This document shows positions 36,470 through 49,234 of a stretch of DNA of 64,000 bases, in pieces. How positions within the stretch are numbered: position 1 is the first letter of the stretch; every line of letters starts with the position of its first letter. The stretch covers positions 4,776,052-4,840,051 of the forward strand of contig JAXIVH010000017.1 in the NCBI GenBank assembly GCA_036785325.1, in the 5' to 3' direction. The position numbers were made by a program, and so were the translations under genes. Source of the DNA: Urophycis tenuis. Lineage: Eukaryota; Chordata; Actinopteri; Gadiformes; Phycidae. The notes under the pieces are model-generated. The model worked only from the letters and a program-made list of their open reading frames with translations, searched no databases and had not been told where the DNA came from.

Positions 36470-36596
36470 GGTCCTGCTGGTGTGTGTGTGTTTGTGTGTG
36501 TTACTTGTCCTGCTGGTGTGTGTGTGTGTGTGCGTGTCTGTGCGTGTTACTGGTCCTGCTGGTGTGTGCGTGTTTGTGTGTGTTACTGGTCCTGCT

Positions 36597-36635
<39 letters not shown>

Positions 36636-36677
36636 TACTGGTCCTGCTGGTGTTTGTGTGTTACTGGTCCTGCTGGT

Positions 36678-36729
<52 letters not shown>

Positions 36730-37045
36730 GGTCCTGCTGGTGTGTATGTGTGTGTGTGTGTGTGCGTGTGTGTTACTGGTCCTGCTGGTGTGTGTGCGTG
36801 TGTGTTACTGGTCCTGGTGGTGGTCCTGTATGTGTGTGTGTGCGTGTGTGTGTGGTCCTGTTGGTGGTCCTGTGTGGGTGTTACTGGTCCTGGTAGTGTG
36901 TATGTGTGTGTGTGTGTGTGCGTGTGTGTTACTGGTCCTGCTGGTGTGTGTGCGTGTGTGTTACTGGTCCCGGTGGTGGTCCTGTATGTGTGTGTGTGCG
37001 TGTGTGTGTGCGTGCGTGCGTGCGTGTGTGTGTGTGTGTCTGGTC
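36141..37045. repeat. Composite minisatellite: ttactggtcctgctgg plus variable GT run
   Basis: About 20 copies of the anchor gttactggtcctgctggt alternate with (GT)n spacers of different length. Later copies change to ggtcctggtggtggtcctg. The long Cys/Val-rich frames across it are translations of the repeat and should not be annotated as protein. Confidence 0.95.
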
Positions 37046-37300
37046 CCGGCGGTGGTCCTGAACACTGTGACTGTGCAGTACCCGTGGTGGTGTCTATTCT
37101 AAAAGCCCGACACGGGGCCCTAAACGCGTCTATTTATCAGCCGCTTGTGACGGTGGAGATATTTTGAGCGGCGCAGCGGTACAGAATGAGGCCATCCGCA
37201 GACAGCAGCCGTTTAGAGCAGATCCAGAGTGTGGGCTCGGCCCACGCGTTCAGCACCACTGTACTGCCAGACCATAGGAGCTGCCTGCAGACGACCATTT

Positions 37301-37860
37301 ACATTCACATTTACATTGAGGAGCGTTTAGCAGACACCTTTTATCCAAAGCGACTTACAAAGAGTACATTTGTCATAAGAAGGTGAAACATTTCATCGCT
37401 GCTAATAAGTAAGTGAGTCACCAGAACAAGTTTCAAGCATTTCAATTGCTAGGTTAATCATTGCTAGTATACAACATCTCTGACTAAGTGCCATGTTACA
37501 AAGCGCGATTAAAGTGCCAAGTTACAAAGAGTGATTACCGGTAATGTGCCAAGACGTACAGCAGCAAATAAGAGCATGAGGGTAGGGTTATGCAGGGTTA
37601 AGATGGACTCTGAACAAGTGGGTCTTGAGTCTCTTCCGGAAGATGGGGAGTGACTGCAGTCCTGACATTTGGCGGGGAGCTCGTTCCACCACTGCGGTGC
37701 CAAAACGGAGAAGAGTTGAGATTTCGCCATCCGACCTTTTCCTCCTTTTAGTGATGGAGGTACCAGTCGACCAGCTAGAGGTAGTTGAGCGGAGTGCTGG
37801 AGCAAGGGGCGTGGTGTGTCACCAATGTTTGGAGGTAGGTAGGGGGCAATTCCATTAACG
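37301..37860 (-). mobile_element. LINE 3' fragment (copy B)
   Basis: It is related to 34472-34830 over most of its length (fcatttaatt-free core tcaccagaacaagtttcaag and gagcatgagggtagggttat are shared). It extends further into the coding part: the minus strand reads FSVLAPQWWNELP in the normal LINE C-terminal context, then frameshifts. Confidence 0.65.
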
Positions 37861-38986
37861 GCAGAACCACTATAGAGGAGACCTTCCTCCACACACACCC
37901 CCTATACTGTGTTTATGAGCGTGAAACCAGTGCCTGGAGGAGACCTGTCTGAATCACATTACACATTACAAGTATACTAATCAGGCAAACGACACAAAGA
38001 GCTTTTTTTTTTCACAAATGCAAAGACAGGAATGACAGAAGCCCTTTCCCGTCACCATGGCTGTGACTCTGGTGGCGGCATGTCCAGATCAACACATCAG
38101 CGGGCGGGGTCGGCACGCCTCTGAAAGCAATCACCTGGGTGAGAGCTGACGGCCAGCAGCCATTCACCATGCACACCGGCACAATGCCGCGTATGGAAAT
38201 CAGAGGAAAGAACCATTCATTTCCTGTCCCTTTGTGCCTCCGTCTCTCTCACTCTCTCTCTCTCTCTCTCTCTCGTTCGTCGTCACCCCCCCTTCCATCG
38301 GCAAACAGGGGAATCTGAGACATTTTCATCCCATCGTCTCAACACGCATGACCAGTGGCTGCGGTATGCAAATGTGTTCCAGTGTGAGGGGATTATCGGA
38401 ATCGCGCGTTCCCTAATGAGAGCGAGGGCTTCGCTGCCACTGTACGTGCTGACAAAAGGCCGCGCCAACTGTAGATTTACATAGAGACAGCCTCGTTAAC
38501 AGGTCTTGTCACTCTGCCGGATCTTTTTTTTGAAAACCATTCTGCAGGATAACAATTACGAAGCAAAAAAAAAAAGCGTGATTGTAGCTGCCGCTGTTCG
38601 GTCCGTTCAGCGGAGGAATCTGCAAAGGATTTCTTCATCGCTCGAGACAAGATGGAGTGCCAGCCGAGTCTAGATGAGAATTTATTGGACAGGATAGAAA
38701 ATGTTTAAGTTAATGTTGGCGGAGACGAAATGGGCCCCGTGCACTGTTCTGCATATGGAAAATGTATGCATTAGGGGCAGTGGTATAAATGGAAGTTATC
38801 ACATAAACCCCATACAGATAGAATTGGAAATTAAATGTTAGGAAAGGGTGAGACATATGCACTCATCTTCACCAATGAAAAAAGGGAAAGCATTGTTCAG
38901 GCCAGCACGGGGTCATTGAAATGTTTAGTATTCTGGCCGACCAAATGAAACGCAGAAGGCGGAAATAAATTGCTCCAGCAGCAGCA

Positions 38987-38989
<3 letters not shown>
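37861..38989. other. No gene seen
   Basis: Unique intergenic sequence with a short CT tract at 38246-38274 and an A-run near 38563. Confidence 0.6.
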
Positions 38990-39020
<31 letters not shown>

Positions 39021-39094
39021 ACACAGATACACACACACACACACACACACACACGCATACACACACACAGATACACACACACACACACACACAG

Positions 39095-39165
<71 letters not shown>
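38990..39165. repeat. CA microsatellite
   Basis: About 175 bp of (CA)n with GATA-like and GC interruptions. Confidence 0.97.
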
Positions 39166-39169
<4 letters not shown>

Positions 39170-40089
39170 TGCACGGTTCCCAGAATAGTGAGCAAAGGCA
39201 AAGTCATCCTTCTGAACGAAACACTTTACAAGTCAATACTCTGCATGGCTGTTACCGCGGCCCAACAAACTTAAGCTGTAGTGAAAACGGAGAATTGTTT
39301 TGTGAAATGACACGGTGACACTGGAATAACAAGTCCTTCTGTTATCTGCAGTTCATTCCTCTGTGTGTTCTTACTGTTATATTTGAGGCTGGTGATACTG
39401 GGGCCGGAACCATCTCCATTTGCATTATTCATATGCAATTATGTCTCAGATCGTAACTGAATATACGTTTTTGTTTGAAGTGCAATTATTTACACATTGC
39501 ATCACCCCGTCGCATTGATTCTTATTTTTATGTTTTCGAAAAGGACAGGGGACGTAAAATGTTGTGTATTTTTGTGGTCTAAATAAATCCAACAGCATGT
39601 TTTATTACAATAATAATAATACATAACATTATTTATAGACGTACGTCCATTTGTCTAGGTCTACATTGTATTGGTAGAAGAAAATCATTTGCCTGCGTTT
39701 CCTCGCTCTCCTCCTGAGGCATCTGGTAGAACGTGGAACCTGAGGGGAACCACATGAGCATGTCTTCACCAGCCTTCACTGCTCCCACAGCTCGCTAGAA
39801 CATCCTTATTACCCACCATGGTCCATAAAGACAAGCCTTTTTATATCAGCTGTGTCTGCTGCAGTGCATCTGTCTGTACTGTATGTGTGTACCTATGGAT
39901 TCATGTTTGCTTTTGTGTGTCTTCTACAGACTGTATGGATGTAGGGACGTTTGTATACATGTATTTGTGTTATTTATAACCCATAAGGTGTCCCGCCACG
40001 GCTTGTATTGTACATATGGCCTCACCACCAGGTCCTCCAGGCATCCGAGAGCCAACTGTCTCCAGGGGAATTACCTCTACACACCGCAG

Positions 40090-40090
<1 letters not shown>
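39166..40090. other. Intergenic; octamer-bearing AT-rich stretch at 39400-39640
   Basis: No gene is seen. Around 39418-39440 the sequence atttgcattattcatatgca has an octamer-like element followed by an inverted partner, and aattatttacac lies nearby. It may be a conserved regulatory element. Confidence 0.4.

Positions 40091-40137
<47 letters not shown>
40091..40137. repeat. CA microsatellite
   Basis: (CA)n of about 47 bp. Confidence 0.95.
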
Positions 40138-40141
<4 letters not shown>

Positions 40142-40225
40142 ACCCATGCACACACACACACCCCTAAAGCCTCCATCATACCTTTGCTGTGAGCGGAGGA
40201 TGAAAAAGCTTTTGCAGCACCAACA

Positions 40226-40400
40226 CTCACTCCCTCCATCTCCCACCTTACCGTCTCCCCCCCCCCCTCCCTCTCTCCATCTTCCACCTTACCGTCTCCC
40301 CCCCCCCCCCCTCTCTCCATCTCCCACCTTACCGTCTCCCTCCCCCCCCACCCTCCCTCCCTCCATCTCCCACCTTACCGTCTCCCCCTCCCCCTCCCCC
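40226..40400. repeat. C-rich minisatellite
   Basis: Four copies of a unit with core ctccatctcccaccttaccg followed by variable C-runs. Confidence 0.9.
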
Positions 40401-42720
40401 TCCCCCTCCTCCCTCTCGGACGCGGAGAGGAAATGTGAAAATGAAATGGGACCAACAAATCAGATTGGATGGCTGACCTCCTCCCGTCGCCACGGCGCCC
40501 GGGTTCCACCCCCTTCAGGAGGGGCGGAGCCTCGCCGTGCCGCCTCCGGTGTGGGGGCTCCATCTTCTTCTGGACGCGTGGAGGGTGGGGAGGGCGGCCA
40601 TTATTCATGACTCTGGGACAGAATGCATGAGGTCATTAGCATTGGGGGGAACTAGTGGGTAGGGGGGGTGGGTGATGGAGTTGTGTGCCTGGAGGGGGGG
40701 TGGGGGTGGGGGTGGTGGTGGTGGTGGTGCCGGGGGTGGTGCCGGGGGTGGTGGCGGCAGGGTGGTGTGAAAACAACAACAGGAGATGGATGATGTTCCA
40801 GTGTGCAGCGGAAGGTGGAACATAATTTATGTGTCGCACTTTTACTCTTTATAACATTTGTTTTGTTTTTGTGTAGATAAATATGTGTGTATGCAAATGT
40901 GTGTGCGTGGGTTTTAATATGTGCCTGTGTCTGTGTGTGTGTGTGTGTGTGTGTGCTAAGTTGTGCCTGTGTGTGTGTGTGTTTGCTTAGTCGTGTCTGT
41001 GTCTGTGTGTGTCTGTGTGTGTGTGTGTGAGAGCGCGCGCGCCTGTGTGTGCCTGTGTATGCGCGCTCGCCAGTGCGTTCATGTATACGTTCAACACAGA
41101 GCTTTTTGAGGCGTACATGAAGCAACGTAAAGCCGATTGTCTTCCCCGACGGCCCCCCCCCCCTCCCCCCCCCCCCCCACCACCACCACCACCACCACCA
41201 CCACCTCCTATAGGAGCCTCCCCACAGTGGAGCTGATGCCACCGCTGCTCTGACAGCTCTCAGATGGATGGCCCCATCCCAGCTCGGGATTGGCCCACTG
41301 TAGCCTGTGGTTTGTGATTTGGCCGGTGCCCCCCCCCCCCCCCCCCCCCCACCCCCTCGCCTCGCCTTGCCTCGCAGGGTCTTTAGAACGCTCGGCTTCA
41401 CGTTCCTTTGATGCGAAAAACAAAATGGCCACTCTTACACTTGCGGAATCCGAGGAGTAATGGTTTCGGGCTACCGAAGCAGGAATTCTGCTTGAGTCCA
41501 TGTTTCTTCGGCAGAACATCACAAGGCATACATTACCGTCAACATGCGCCCTCTATGCAAATTGAGTGCGGTTCGACGTGATGTAATGTATTTTAATGTA
41601 TGCCCGGCTGGACGCTTTCATCCGAATCATATATTTTATTCCATTCGAAAGCCTGGCGCCTAACACCACGATGCACACATTTCCTCAGCAGGAATCAAAC
41701 TCCCGGCCCCGCGTTCCTGTTAGCGCCAGGCACTGCCGGCGGAGCAAGACAGGACGACATGTTAGGGGGGGGGGGGGGGGAAGCAGCAGACCGGCAGCAT
41801 GTCCTCCTCTCCCTCTAGAACCAGTTTGCAGTGATGGGCCGGTGTGTTAACACCCAGCGCGGTGTTCAGCGCCGCACCAGAACCGATGTTTCAGCGATGT
41901 CTCCCTCAGCACAGTGCTGATGCTTCATCACACAGCCTCGATGTTTTGTTGTGTTGTTCCGCCAGCCCCGGTTGTTTTCACAGAGCCAGGGCCTTCCCTT
42001 CTGAAGCGATGTGACTGGACTTTGAACGAGCCCGCGATTACATCCGCCTCGAAAGACTCGAACATCGCCACTCGACTACTTAGCGTCTTAATCTGGAAAA
42101 TTAGAATGAAACTCAAAGCGTTTCCTCGGAGAATTGTGCTCTCCCCGCACAGAAGGTCAAGTTCCCACGAAGATGATGTCATTAGACGTGGCATATGCTT
42201 AATAACGTTCAAAAGTTCAATCAGTTCGTTTGGTTTTTAGATTAGAGGTGCGCGTGTCTGGTCTGTGAACACATAACGTCATCTCGCTCACCATCAGAAA
42301 CGAGTCAGAACCACCGACCCCAGCCTACCGCCTCCCCCCCGGCCGGTCTCATCTGGGTCTGGCTCAGGCAGCCGCTCAGGACCGGCGGGCCGGTGCCGTC
42401 GCTCAGGTCCAGTTAAACTGGGCTCTTTGTTCTAGTCCCGATGGGTCCCCGGTGGCGGCACGCTCCAAGTGCAGGGCAGCCGAGAAGTTTTTCTCAATCA
42501 GTACTGGACTCATCATCTTGGGAAGCCATTAAAATACGCGGGGCTGGACGGAGGCCGCATGCGCCGGCTATGACAGCCGATTGCCACATGATAATCTTTA
42601 ACAATAATCTTTATCTATATATCATTAGCGAGAGGTTATTGCATAACACTCTGTTCCCTGGGTGGACTTAAGGGCTGTTAGGGCTTAAAGAGCCCCGGGT
42701 AATGCTGGCAGGGGCGGCTG
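40401..42720. other. No gene seen; several homopolymer and triplet runs
   Basis: Includes (GGT)n at about 40710-40755, GT tracts at 40936-41030, (CCA)n at 41179-41204 and C-runs at 41153 and 41331. The remainder is unique and without a convincing frame. Confidence 0.6.
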
Positions 42721-42791
42721 CTCACTCTGTCTGAAGCTCTCTCTCTCTCTCGCTCTCTACCTCTCGTTCTCTCAAGAATTCACTCTGTCTG

Positions 42792-42828
<37 letters not shown>

Positions 42829-42867
42829 CTCTACCTCTCGTTCTCTCAAGAATTCACTCTGTCTGAT

Positions 42868-42910
<43 letters not shown>

Positions 42911-42938
42911 CTCTCGGTCTCTCAAGAATTCACTCTGC
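42721..42938. repeat. Three tandem copies of a CT-bearing unit
   Basis: Each copy begins cactctgtctgaagctctct, contains a (CT)n of different length, and ends ctctcgttctctcaagaatt. The internal CT array has expanded to a different size in each copy. Confidence 0.93.
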
Positions 42939-44478
42939 CAGGGTGTGTTTCGACTGGTTGCGAGACGTGGTTAGTTTTGCCGCAGGCCATGCCCACTCCC
43001 CCCAAACATTTGGTAGACATGGTTGTCGACGGTCTCAGTGCGGCGAATCAGAACCTCGCAAACCATGAAAAAAATTGAATACACTGGAGACTCTCGGTCT
43101 GATGGCGGGATCCTCTCATCAGGACCAGGATCCATCAGACTCCAGCCTTTTAAACAGCTGCACGTCCCTCATACTCACGGCGGGTCCCGGTCCCTCGTTA
43201 GCGTCTCATCATGACTCGGTCTGGACCGGGCCACTCCTGAACGACCCTGCTGGAGGCACGGCCCCGCCCCGACCATGAAACACATGTGTAACCCCCCTCC
43301 CCCCCTGGATCTGACATGGACCGGCACAAAGCAGGCCCAGGGCCCCCTACTGTGAAGACACCACAGGACTCTGAAGCCTCCAGCCGAAGTCACCGTTCAT
43401 GACGTGGCGTGGGGGGGAGACACGTGGGAGACGCGGGGAGTCGCAGGGGGGGAGCCACTATACTCGACACACTATACACTCGATACTATACACTATACTC
43501 GGTGCGATGAGCGCGTGTGTACGTTGACGTGGACGTAAATAAAGAGTAACGATGCGCCGGTAGGGCAGATTGCAGAGGAACGTTTGGATCCCAACTGAAA
43601 TGTAATTTATGCGCCGATGCTAAGCTAAGTGAATTGGCGCCGGGGCACTGAGCCAGGCTCGCGGTGCTGCGGGCCGCTGCCAGCGTAATTGACATGTTTT
43701 CGCAGCTAAAAGTTGTTTTTTTTTCTGCTCGACGGCGGTGGCCACCAGCGACAGTCGGGAGAGTAAGCAACACCCCGCAAGAGATGGCAACTCAACAACT
43801 CTTTAGCAGCCGGCGTCTCGTCTGAGGAGTGTCTGAGCCGCAGCAGACACAATTGTTGGTGTAGAAATCGGTTGGAATTGTTGTGTAGAAATGTGACGGC
43901 GAAAGAGAATCCAACCATTAATTAAAGATGAACATAGTTGGTTTTCATCATAAAACCATTGCATCATTTCACATACGTACATTAATTAGCCATGAATTCA
44001 CATTAGCATTATTCACGTTGTCACTATCAGTTGATTAATAACTAGTTAGTATTAGTTAACTAATGTTATAGTAATCATTCACTAATGGTGTTCATGTTAA
44101 GGTATTCAGTTATACATTAGTTAATAGGGTTAAGCTAATGTTTATCCTAACTCTTATCTTATGATAATGCTATTAGCGCATGCACCATTAACTACCCTGA
44201 ATTAATGGTCAGTTAATATACCGTTATTCTAAAGTGTTGCATCTCATCACGTGTGTATTGAATTTCTCTTGAGAGCCTCCGCAGACTCCAGCCCCTCTCC
44301 TATCGATACGGTGAAAATACTTTTGATGGACTTAAATGTTAACATGTTAAAGGTCTTTTACTGTTATTCTCAAGAGCGGGGAGAAATTTTTCTCTCTCAC
44401 TTTCCATTCTCGGAAGGGAAATGTGCAAAGGTTGTCCTTTTTCCTCTCCCTCGCTCTCTCCTTCCACCCTTCGCTCTC
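42939..44478. other. No gene seen; possible MITE remnant at 43920-44240
   Basis: The 43920-44240 part is rich in ttagttaa and attaatgg motifs in both orientations and ends ttattctaaagtgttgc, like terminal parts of some fish MITEs. Boundaries are not defined. Confidence 0.4.
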
Positions 44479-44483
44479 TCTCT

Positions 44484-44535
<52 letters not shown>
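44479..44535. repeat. CT microsatellite
   Basis: (CT)n of about 57 bp. Confidence 0.95.
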
Positions 44536-44538
<3 letters not shown>

Positions 44539-44883
44539 CTCTCTCCTCCCTCTTGGGTTTAATTTATTCAAACTGATAGAGTTAATTCTTATTCTTCATC
44601 GCTGCTCAGTCTTCCACTGCATTACCAAGACAAATTACGTTAGCCTCCGTCCGATCTGTGCACAAGGGTGAAATAAATATTCCCAATATATTCCTTTATC
44701 TACACGCCACTTAGGACGAGTATCTCAGTTCAGATTGGAGTCATCTCAGAGCGCTGTTCTTCAGAGCCTTCAGAGTCTTCATCAGTGGAGTCTCAGCATC
44801 ACCAGCAGACAGACATGAATCTCTCTTACTGCTTCAATCCACCTTGAAGACACACACTCCAGTACTCCCCCTCAGAACAAACC

Positions 44884-44940
44884 TAAAACCCTGCTGTTTC
44901 TTCAGCTTGTTTAGCAAGCCGAAGAAACAGCAGGGTTTTA
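44884..44940. repeat. Long hairpin, 26-bp stem
   Basis: The left arm 44884-44909 and right arm 44915-44940 match over 26 bp with one mismatch around a 5-nt loop. In minus-strand RNA the mismatch becomes a G-U pair. The loop is too short for a typical microRNA precursor. Confidence 0.9.
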
Positions 44941-47399
44941 AATCGAAGCCATGTAAAAAAAAATATAACCGTGTATTGATCCAACCCTAATGTGGGAATA
45001 TTGTATTGACTTGTTTTTTTTTGTTGGATAGAAGTTTGGTATTTTTCCCCTCAAACGCCTCGACGCGAGCGAGTCTTTTAGTGAAACGTCTCGAGCAGCC
45101 GTCGGAAAAAAAACAACAGCCTCTTGGACGCGACCCAAGTAATCCTGGAGAAGAAGATGGTGTTTTGTTTCTATCACTTTTGCTCTGAAGGTTATCGGCA
45201 AAACGAGCCGGCGGTGGCTTCCTGTGAAAGCCGCACATTGTTTGGTTTGTTGTTCGTTGTGCGAGCGCTGTGAGACCAGAAGGACTCCTCACCTCCTGTG
45301 AGTATGTATTGGTCCTCTCAGGGGGGGCTTACTGCGCATCATGGCAGCGTGTACACAACCCTCTGAGGTGACCTTCAGTCTCCTTCAGCCACTCTGAACA
45401 TATTCCTCCAGATGATAGTTGAATGGGACCAAAACACAAACGAAATGTCCCCGGTCCTGACTCAAGTCAAAATGGAGAACAGGAGCTCAGATCTTCACGA
45501 GTGTGTGAGGAAATTACACACTGATAAGAGTTTGTGATGTGTATTTCATGAATTCTTAAAGCGGTATTGACCTTTCCTCCAAACAGAAATTCTAATTGGG
45601 TAGATCGTTTCTAATGCTGCGTCTGAGTATTGTCAGGGCTGCGTGTCGAGCCTGATAATACTCCGTCCTTTGAACAACGGCCTTTTAAAGTGAAGTTCCG
45701 ACATCCTCAACTGAGAGTACTCCAACCATTTCATCAGTAAACACAATCCCTTTCATGACGAGGCATCCTGATAGGACCAGCTTGCAACGCAACGCAATTC
45801 GCCGGCCTATGATTAATGGAGCGTTTTGATTGACACGACTGATGTCCAATCCCATTCCGCGGCTCCAGACATGGCTGGAACGCTGGCTCTCTCAATATCT
45901 AATTAGCCTCCTGTAATTGCCCTTCTGCGCCTTCCCCCCCGAAAAAGAGACGGGCTATTTCTGGACCAAAACAAGTTGGGGAGGGGAGGAGTTTTGATAT
46001 TCTCCTCCTTAGTTATTGAATAATTTACAGGGCCTGCGTATTCATTAGAGAGCCTCTGTGGACAGGAGGGGCGGGAAGATGTCAAAGGGATGGGAGGCAA
46101 GAGCACGGACAGCTGAGGAACGTGAACACAATGGACGCTCACAACACAAGGAGGAGGAGGAGGAGGAGACTGAGGAGGAAGAGGAGTAGGAGGAGGAGGA
46201 GGAGGAGGAGGAGACTGAGGAGGAGGAGGAGGAGGAGGAGGAGAAGACTGAGGAGGAGTGCCGGCCCGTCCGGAGTGCGTCTGGCGTGTCACAGTCCCGA
46301 TGAAGAGCTTCCCAACGGCGGTGGTGATGAAGGAGCAGTCCTCCCTCTGAAGCTGTCTTGGGGGGGGCCGTCCTCTCTGAACCGCCGCGGGGGGGCTTCA
46401 GACTGGAGCGACCGCCAGCGAAGGGGAGATGGCCTGCCTTTGAACTAGCAGGGTCCCGCACAACTGTCAGGGGGGAGAGGGGGGGGGGGGGGGGGGCAGC
46501 ACGATGATGAGGAAGATGAGGAAGAGTGCAGCAGAAAGTGGGAGGAATGCGGCGATCACACTGCCGACTAAAACACAGCCCTGCAGGGCTGCAGGGGCGG
46601 CGGGGCGGTCGAATCACACTTTTGTCTTAAAGCGGCGTCGTTGGTGAAGGGCAAAGCGAGAACAACGCGAGGCAGGCGGGCTCGTCAGGTAGGCCGCCAC
46701 CAGCTGGAAAGAGGGGTGGACAGATGGACGGACAGGTGCAGAACAATGGATAGACGGACAGATAGATGATTTGACGGACAGATAGGTGGACAGGATTGAC
46801 AGGATATAAATAGTACGGACGTACGGACCGGCGACGGAGAGGGAGCCGGCCGGGGTGGATATTAAGAGAACATCTGTGATGCTGCAGTGGGACGACAGAG
46901 CGCGGGGCTGCTGGAGAGGAGGAGGAGGAGGAGGAGGAGGAGGAGGAGGAGGAGAGAAAGCTTTTAGTGGAGGATCATGATGCTGGTTCCCCTGGTAATC
47001 CCCCCGCCCCAGTCCGCCACACTCCACGCTCCGTCGCAGAAGAAATGAAGAATAAAGGATATTGGACCAGAGATGAGGCAGGGGACCGTTAAAGCAACAG
47101 GACGGGCCGCTGTCAGACGCTGTCGGGTCGCGCCTTTTTTCTGAACCGCACGTTATTCTTTAAGCAACCCCTCGCGCCCGTCCCACCGACGCGTCCTTTC
47201 TCTGCGGCCACGCCACCTCGGTCTAACACGCTATCATCATCATCATCCACAGAATGCGCCGAATAAACACATGGAAAGAAAGACATACCTAGCCAAAGAA
47301 AATCAATTCAATCACACTCTCTCCCGGGTGGTCTTTTATTTCTCGTTCTGCTGTTTCAGCTCTGCGGCGTCGGGGCTGTGAAATATGTCTCGCTGGCGA
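44941..47399. other. No gene seen; GGA-rich tracts
   Basis: Homopurine (GGA)n tracts lie at 46150-46256 and 46917-46955 and a G-run at 46480-46497. AT-rich unique sequence at 45780-46040 may be regulatory. The Ser-rich and Pro-rich frames here are translations of the GGA repeats. Confidence 0.55.
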
Positions 47400-47499
47400 T
47401 ATTGGAATTGGATTTTTCTTCCACATCGTCGTCCCCCCCCCCCTTCCCCTCCTACCCCTCGATCCCCAGGACCCCACCCTCTCCCCTCACACATCCGCC

Positions 47500-47960
47500 C
47501 CCTCCCTCCCCTGCACTCCCTCCCCTGCGCTCCCATCAACGCGCGCCGCGTACCTCGGCCCGGGCGCGCGAGGCGGAGAGACCCCAGGGCCTCGGGCGCC
47601 GCCGCCCCGCCACTGAATATTTAATGAGCGCCCCGCGGAGCAGATGTCGCCGTCCCGCACAGCGCGCATCAATATTTGATTCGATTCGTCCCGCTCTCTT
47701 TCATTACGGCCGCGACGGCGTCCGCGCCGTGCAAACGTTTACCGTCTCCTCGCCGACGCCGTCGTCGTCCTCCTCTGGGCGCCGCCCGAGACGCCATCGT
47801 CCTCCAGGTCGTTGGCGCGAAGCGGCGAGGAGCGACGGCGCCGCCGCGGTGGCGAACAGGTGGCTAATTAGCCCGCGTGTCGCGCTGTTGCTCACTTGGT
47901 TCTGCGCGGCGCTCGCTGAATGACATGTTGTTAATGGCGTCATCACTGCGCTTAGCGTAT
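47500..47960. other. CpG-rich region with homeodomain-like cores
   Basis: This is the densest CpG stretch apart from 29.8-31.1 kb. It contains gaatatttaatgagcg, atcaatatttgattc and ggtggctaattagcccg. No frame carries a recognisable domain. It could be an unannotated promoter or a GC-rich enhancer. Confidence 0.4.
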
Positions 47961-48384
47961 CCAGAAGCTCTGGTTGACGCGGGCAAATAACGAGATGATG
48001 GCTGTGCCGGCGCGATGGATCAACGCTGCGTTAGTCACACAAACACTGCCGCCCGGGCCCGGCTGGCGCCTGGCGTGAAGACGGCCAGATGGAGAGAGAG
48101 AGACACGCTGGCAGATTACAGAGGGAACGGAGATGGGGTTAAAGATTAGGTGGTGTCATATATTGTGCGCATGGGAAGCCCTTTGAGAATAACTGGGATT
48201 TAGAGCCGAACAAATATATTTGACGAGATGGATGCATGGGAAATAAATGCATTCCTCAAGACCCACATTTATTCATTCGTTATCGAAAGACAATGCAATA
48301 TAATCTGGATTATCAGAAGCTTTACAGCTTGCGGATATGGTAAATCCCTAGAGAGGCCAAGGCCTAGCTGGGACAGGCGTGCGC

Positions 48385-48750
48385 CACGTGTGATCAGGTG
48401 GGGCCTTGCACCATTAGAGATCAATCAGGGCCCTGCACCATTAGTGATCAGGTAGGGCCCTGTACCATTAGTGATCAGGTAGGGCCCTGCACCATTAGTG
48501 ATCAGGTAGGGCCCTGCACCATTAGTGATCAGGCAGGGCCCTGCACCGTTAGTAATCAGGTAGGGCCCTGTACCATTAGTGATCAGGTAGGGCCCTGCAC
48601 CATTAGTAATCAGGTGGGGCCCTGCACCATTACTGTAGTGATCAGAAAGGGTCCTGCACCATTAGTGATCAATTAGGGCCCTGCACCATTACTGTAGTGA
48701 TCAGGCAGGGCTCTGCACCATTAGTGATCAGGCGGGGCCCTGCACCATTA
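48385..48750. repeat. 27-bp minisatellite, left part
   Basis: About 13 copies of gatcaggtagggccctgcac plus cattagt. Nearly every unit contains tgatca. Some units have an extra ctgtagt. Confidence 0.95.
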
Positions 48751-49234
48751 TGCTTAAGTTATACTTCCGCGTTGACGCAACGCTAGGGGGCTTACGGACC
48801 CATTACGTCCTTGCGGACCCCCCCCCCCTGCGTCCACCGCAAGGGCCTGATGTGCACCTCCCAAAAATCCTAGACGTGCGTTGAGGTGACGCAACACCAA
48901 CGCAGCAGCTTTGGTGGTGATTGGTCCACTAACTACATCCGCTGGAGACCGCTTTTCCGGTTTCCACACATAAACACCGCCATGGTGTGATAAATGCTTC
49001 GACTGATTGGCAACAACATTTATATAACTTTTGCCTTCATGTTTGTAAAAATTTTTTTACTCGCTAGTAATCCGTATGTAATGAGCAGAATGGTCATTCT
49101 GGTCGCCCTCTACCGGTGTGGCATTGAATTGCATTTTGACACGTAAACCCCACGCAGAACCATCACGAGCTCATGGCTGAGCCCAAACAACTGCATGGCC
49201 ATTGTTTGCGTGATCACTATGCGGAACTGACGCT
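48751..49234. mobile_element. Insertion splitting the minisatellite, Harbinger-like target site
   Basis: 484 bp of unrelated sequence interrupts a repeat unit exactly, with TTA on both sides (48748-48750 and 49235-49237). The undisturbed unit has a single TTA, so this is a 3-bp target duplication as made by PIF/Harbinger elements. Terminal inverted similarity (agttatacttccgc and agttccgc) is only partial. Confidence 0.65.

Noticed and set aside
36017..37167. Frames of 250-365 codons rich in Cys and Val
   Set aside because: They are translations of the ttactggtcctgctgg/GT minisatellite in all three frames, with no start context or domain.
44884..44940. MicroRNA precursor
   Set aside because: The 5-nt loop and near-perfect 26-bp stem are unlike typical vertebrate precursors, and no seed family was recognised.
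48398..48676. 92-codon frame of GPCTISDQ repeats
   Set aside because: The 27-bp DNA unit is a multiple of three, so an open frame arises automatically.
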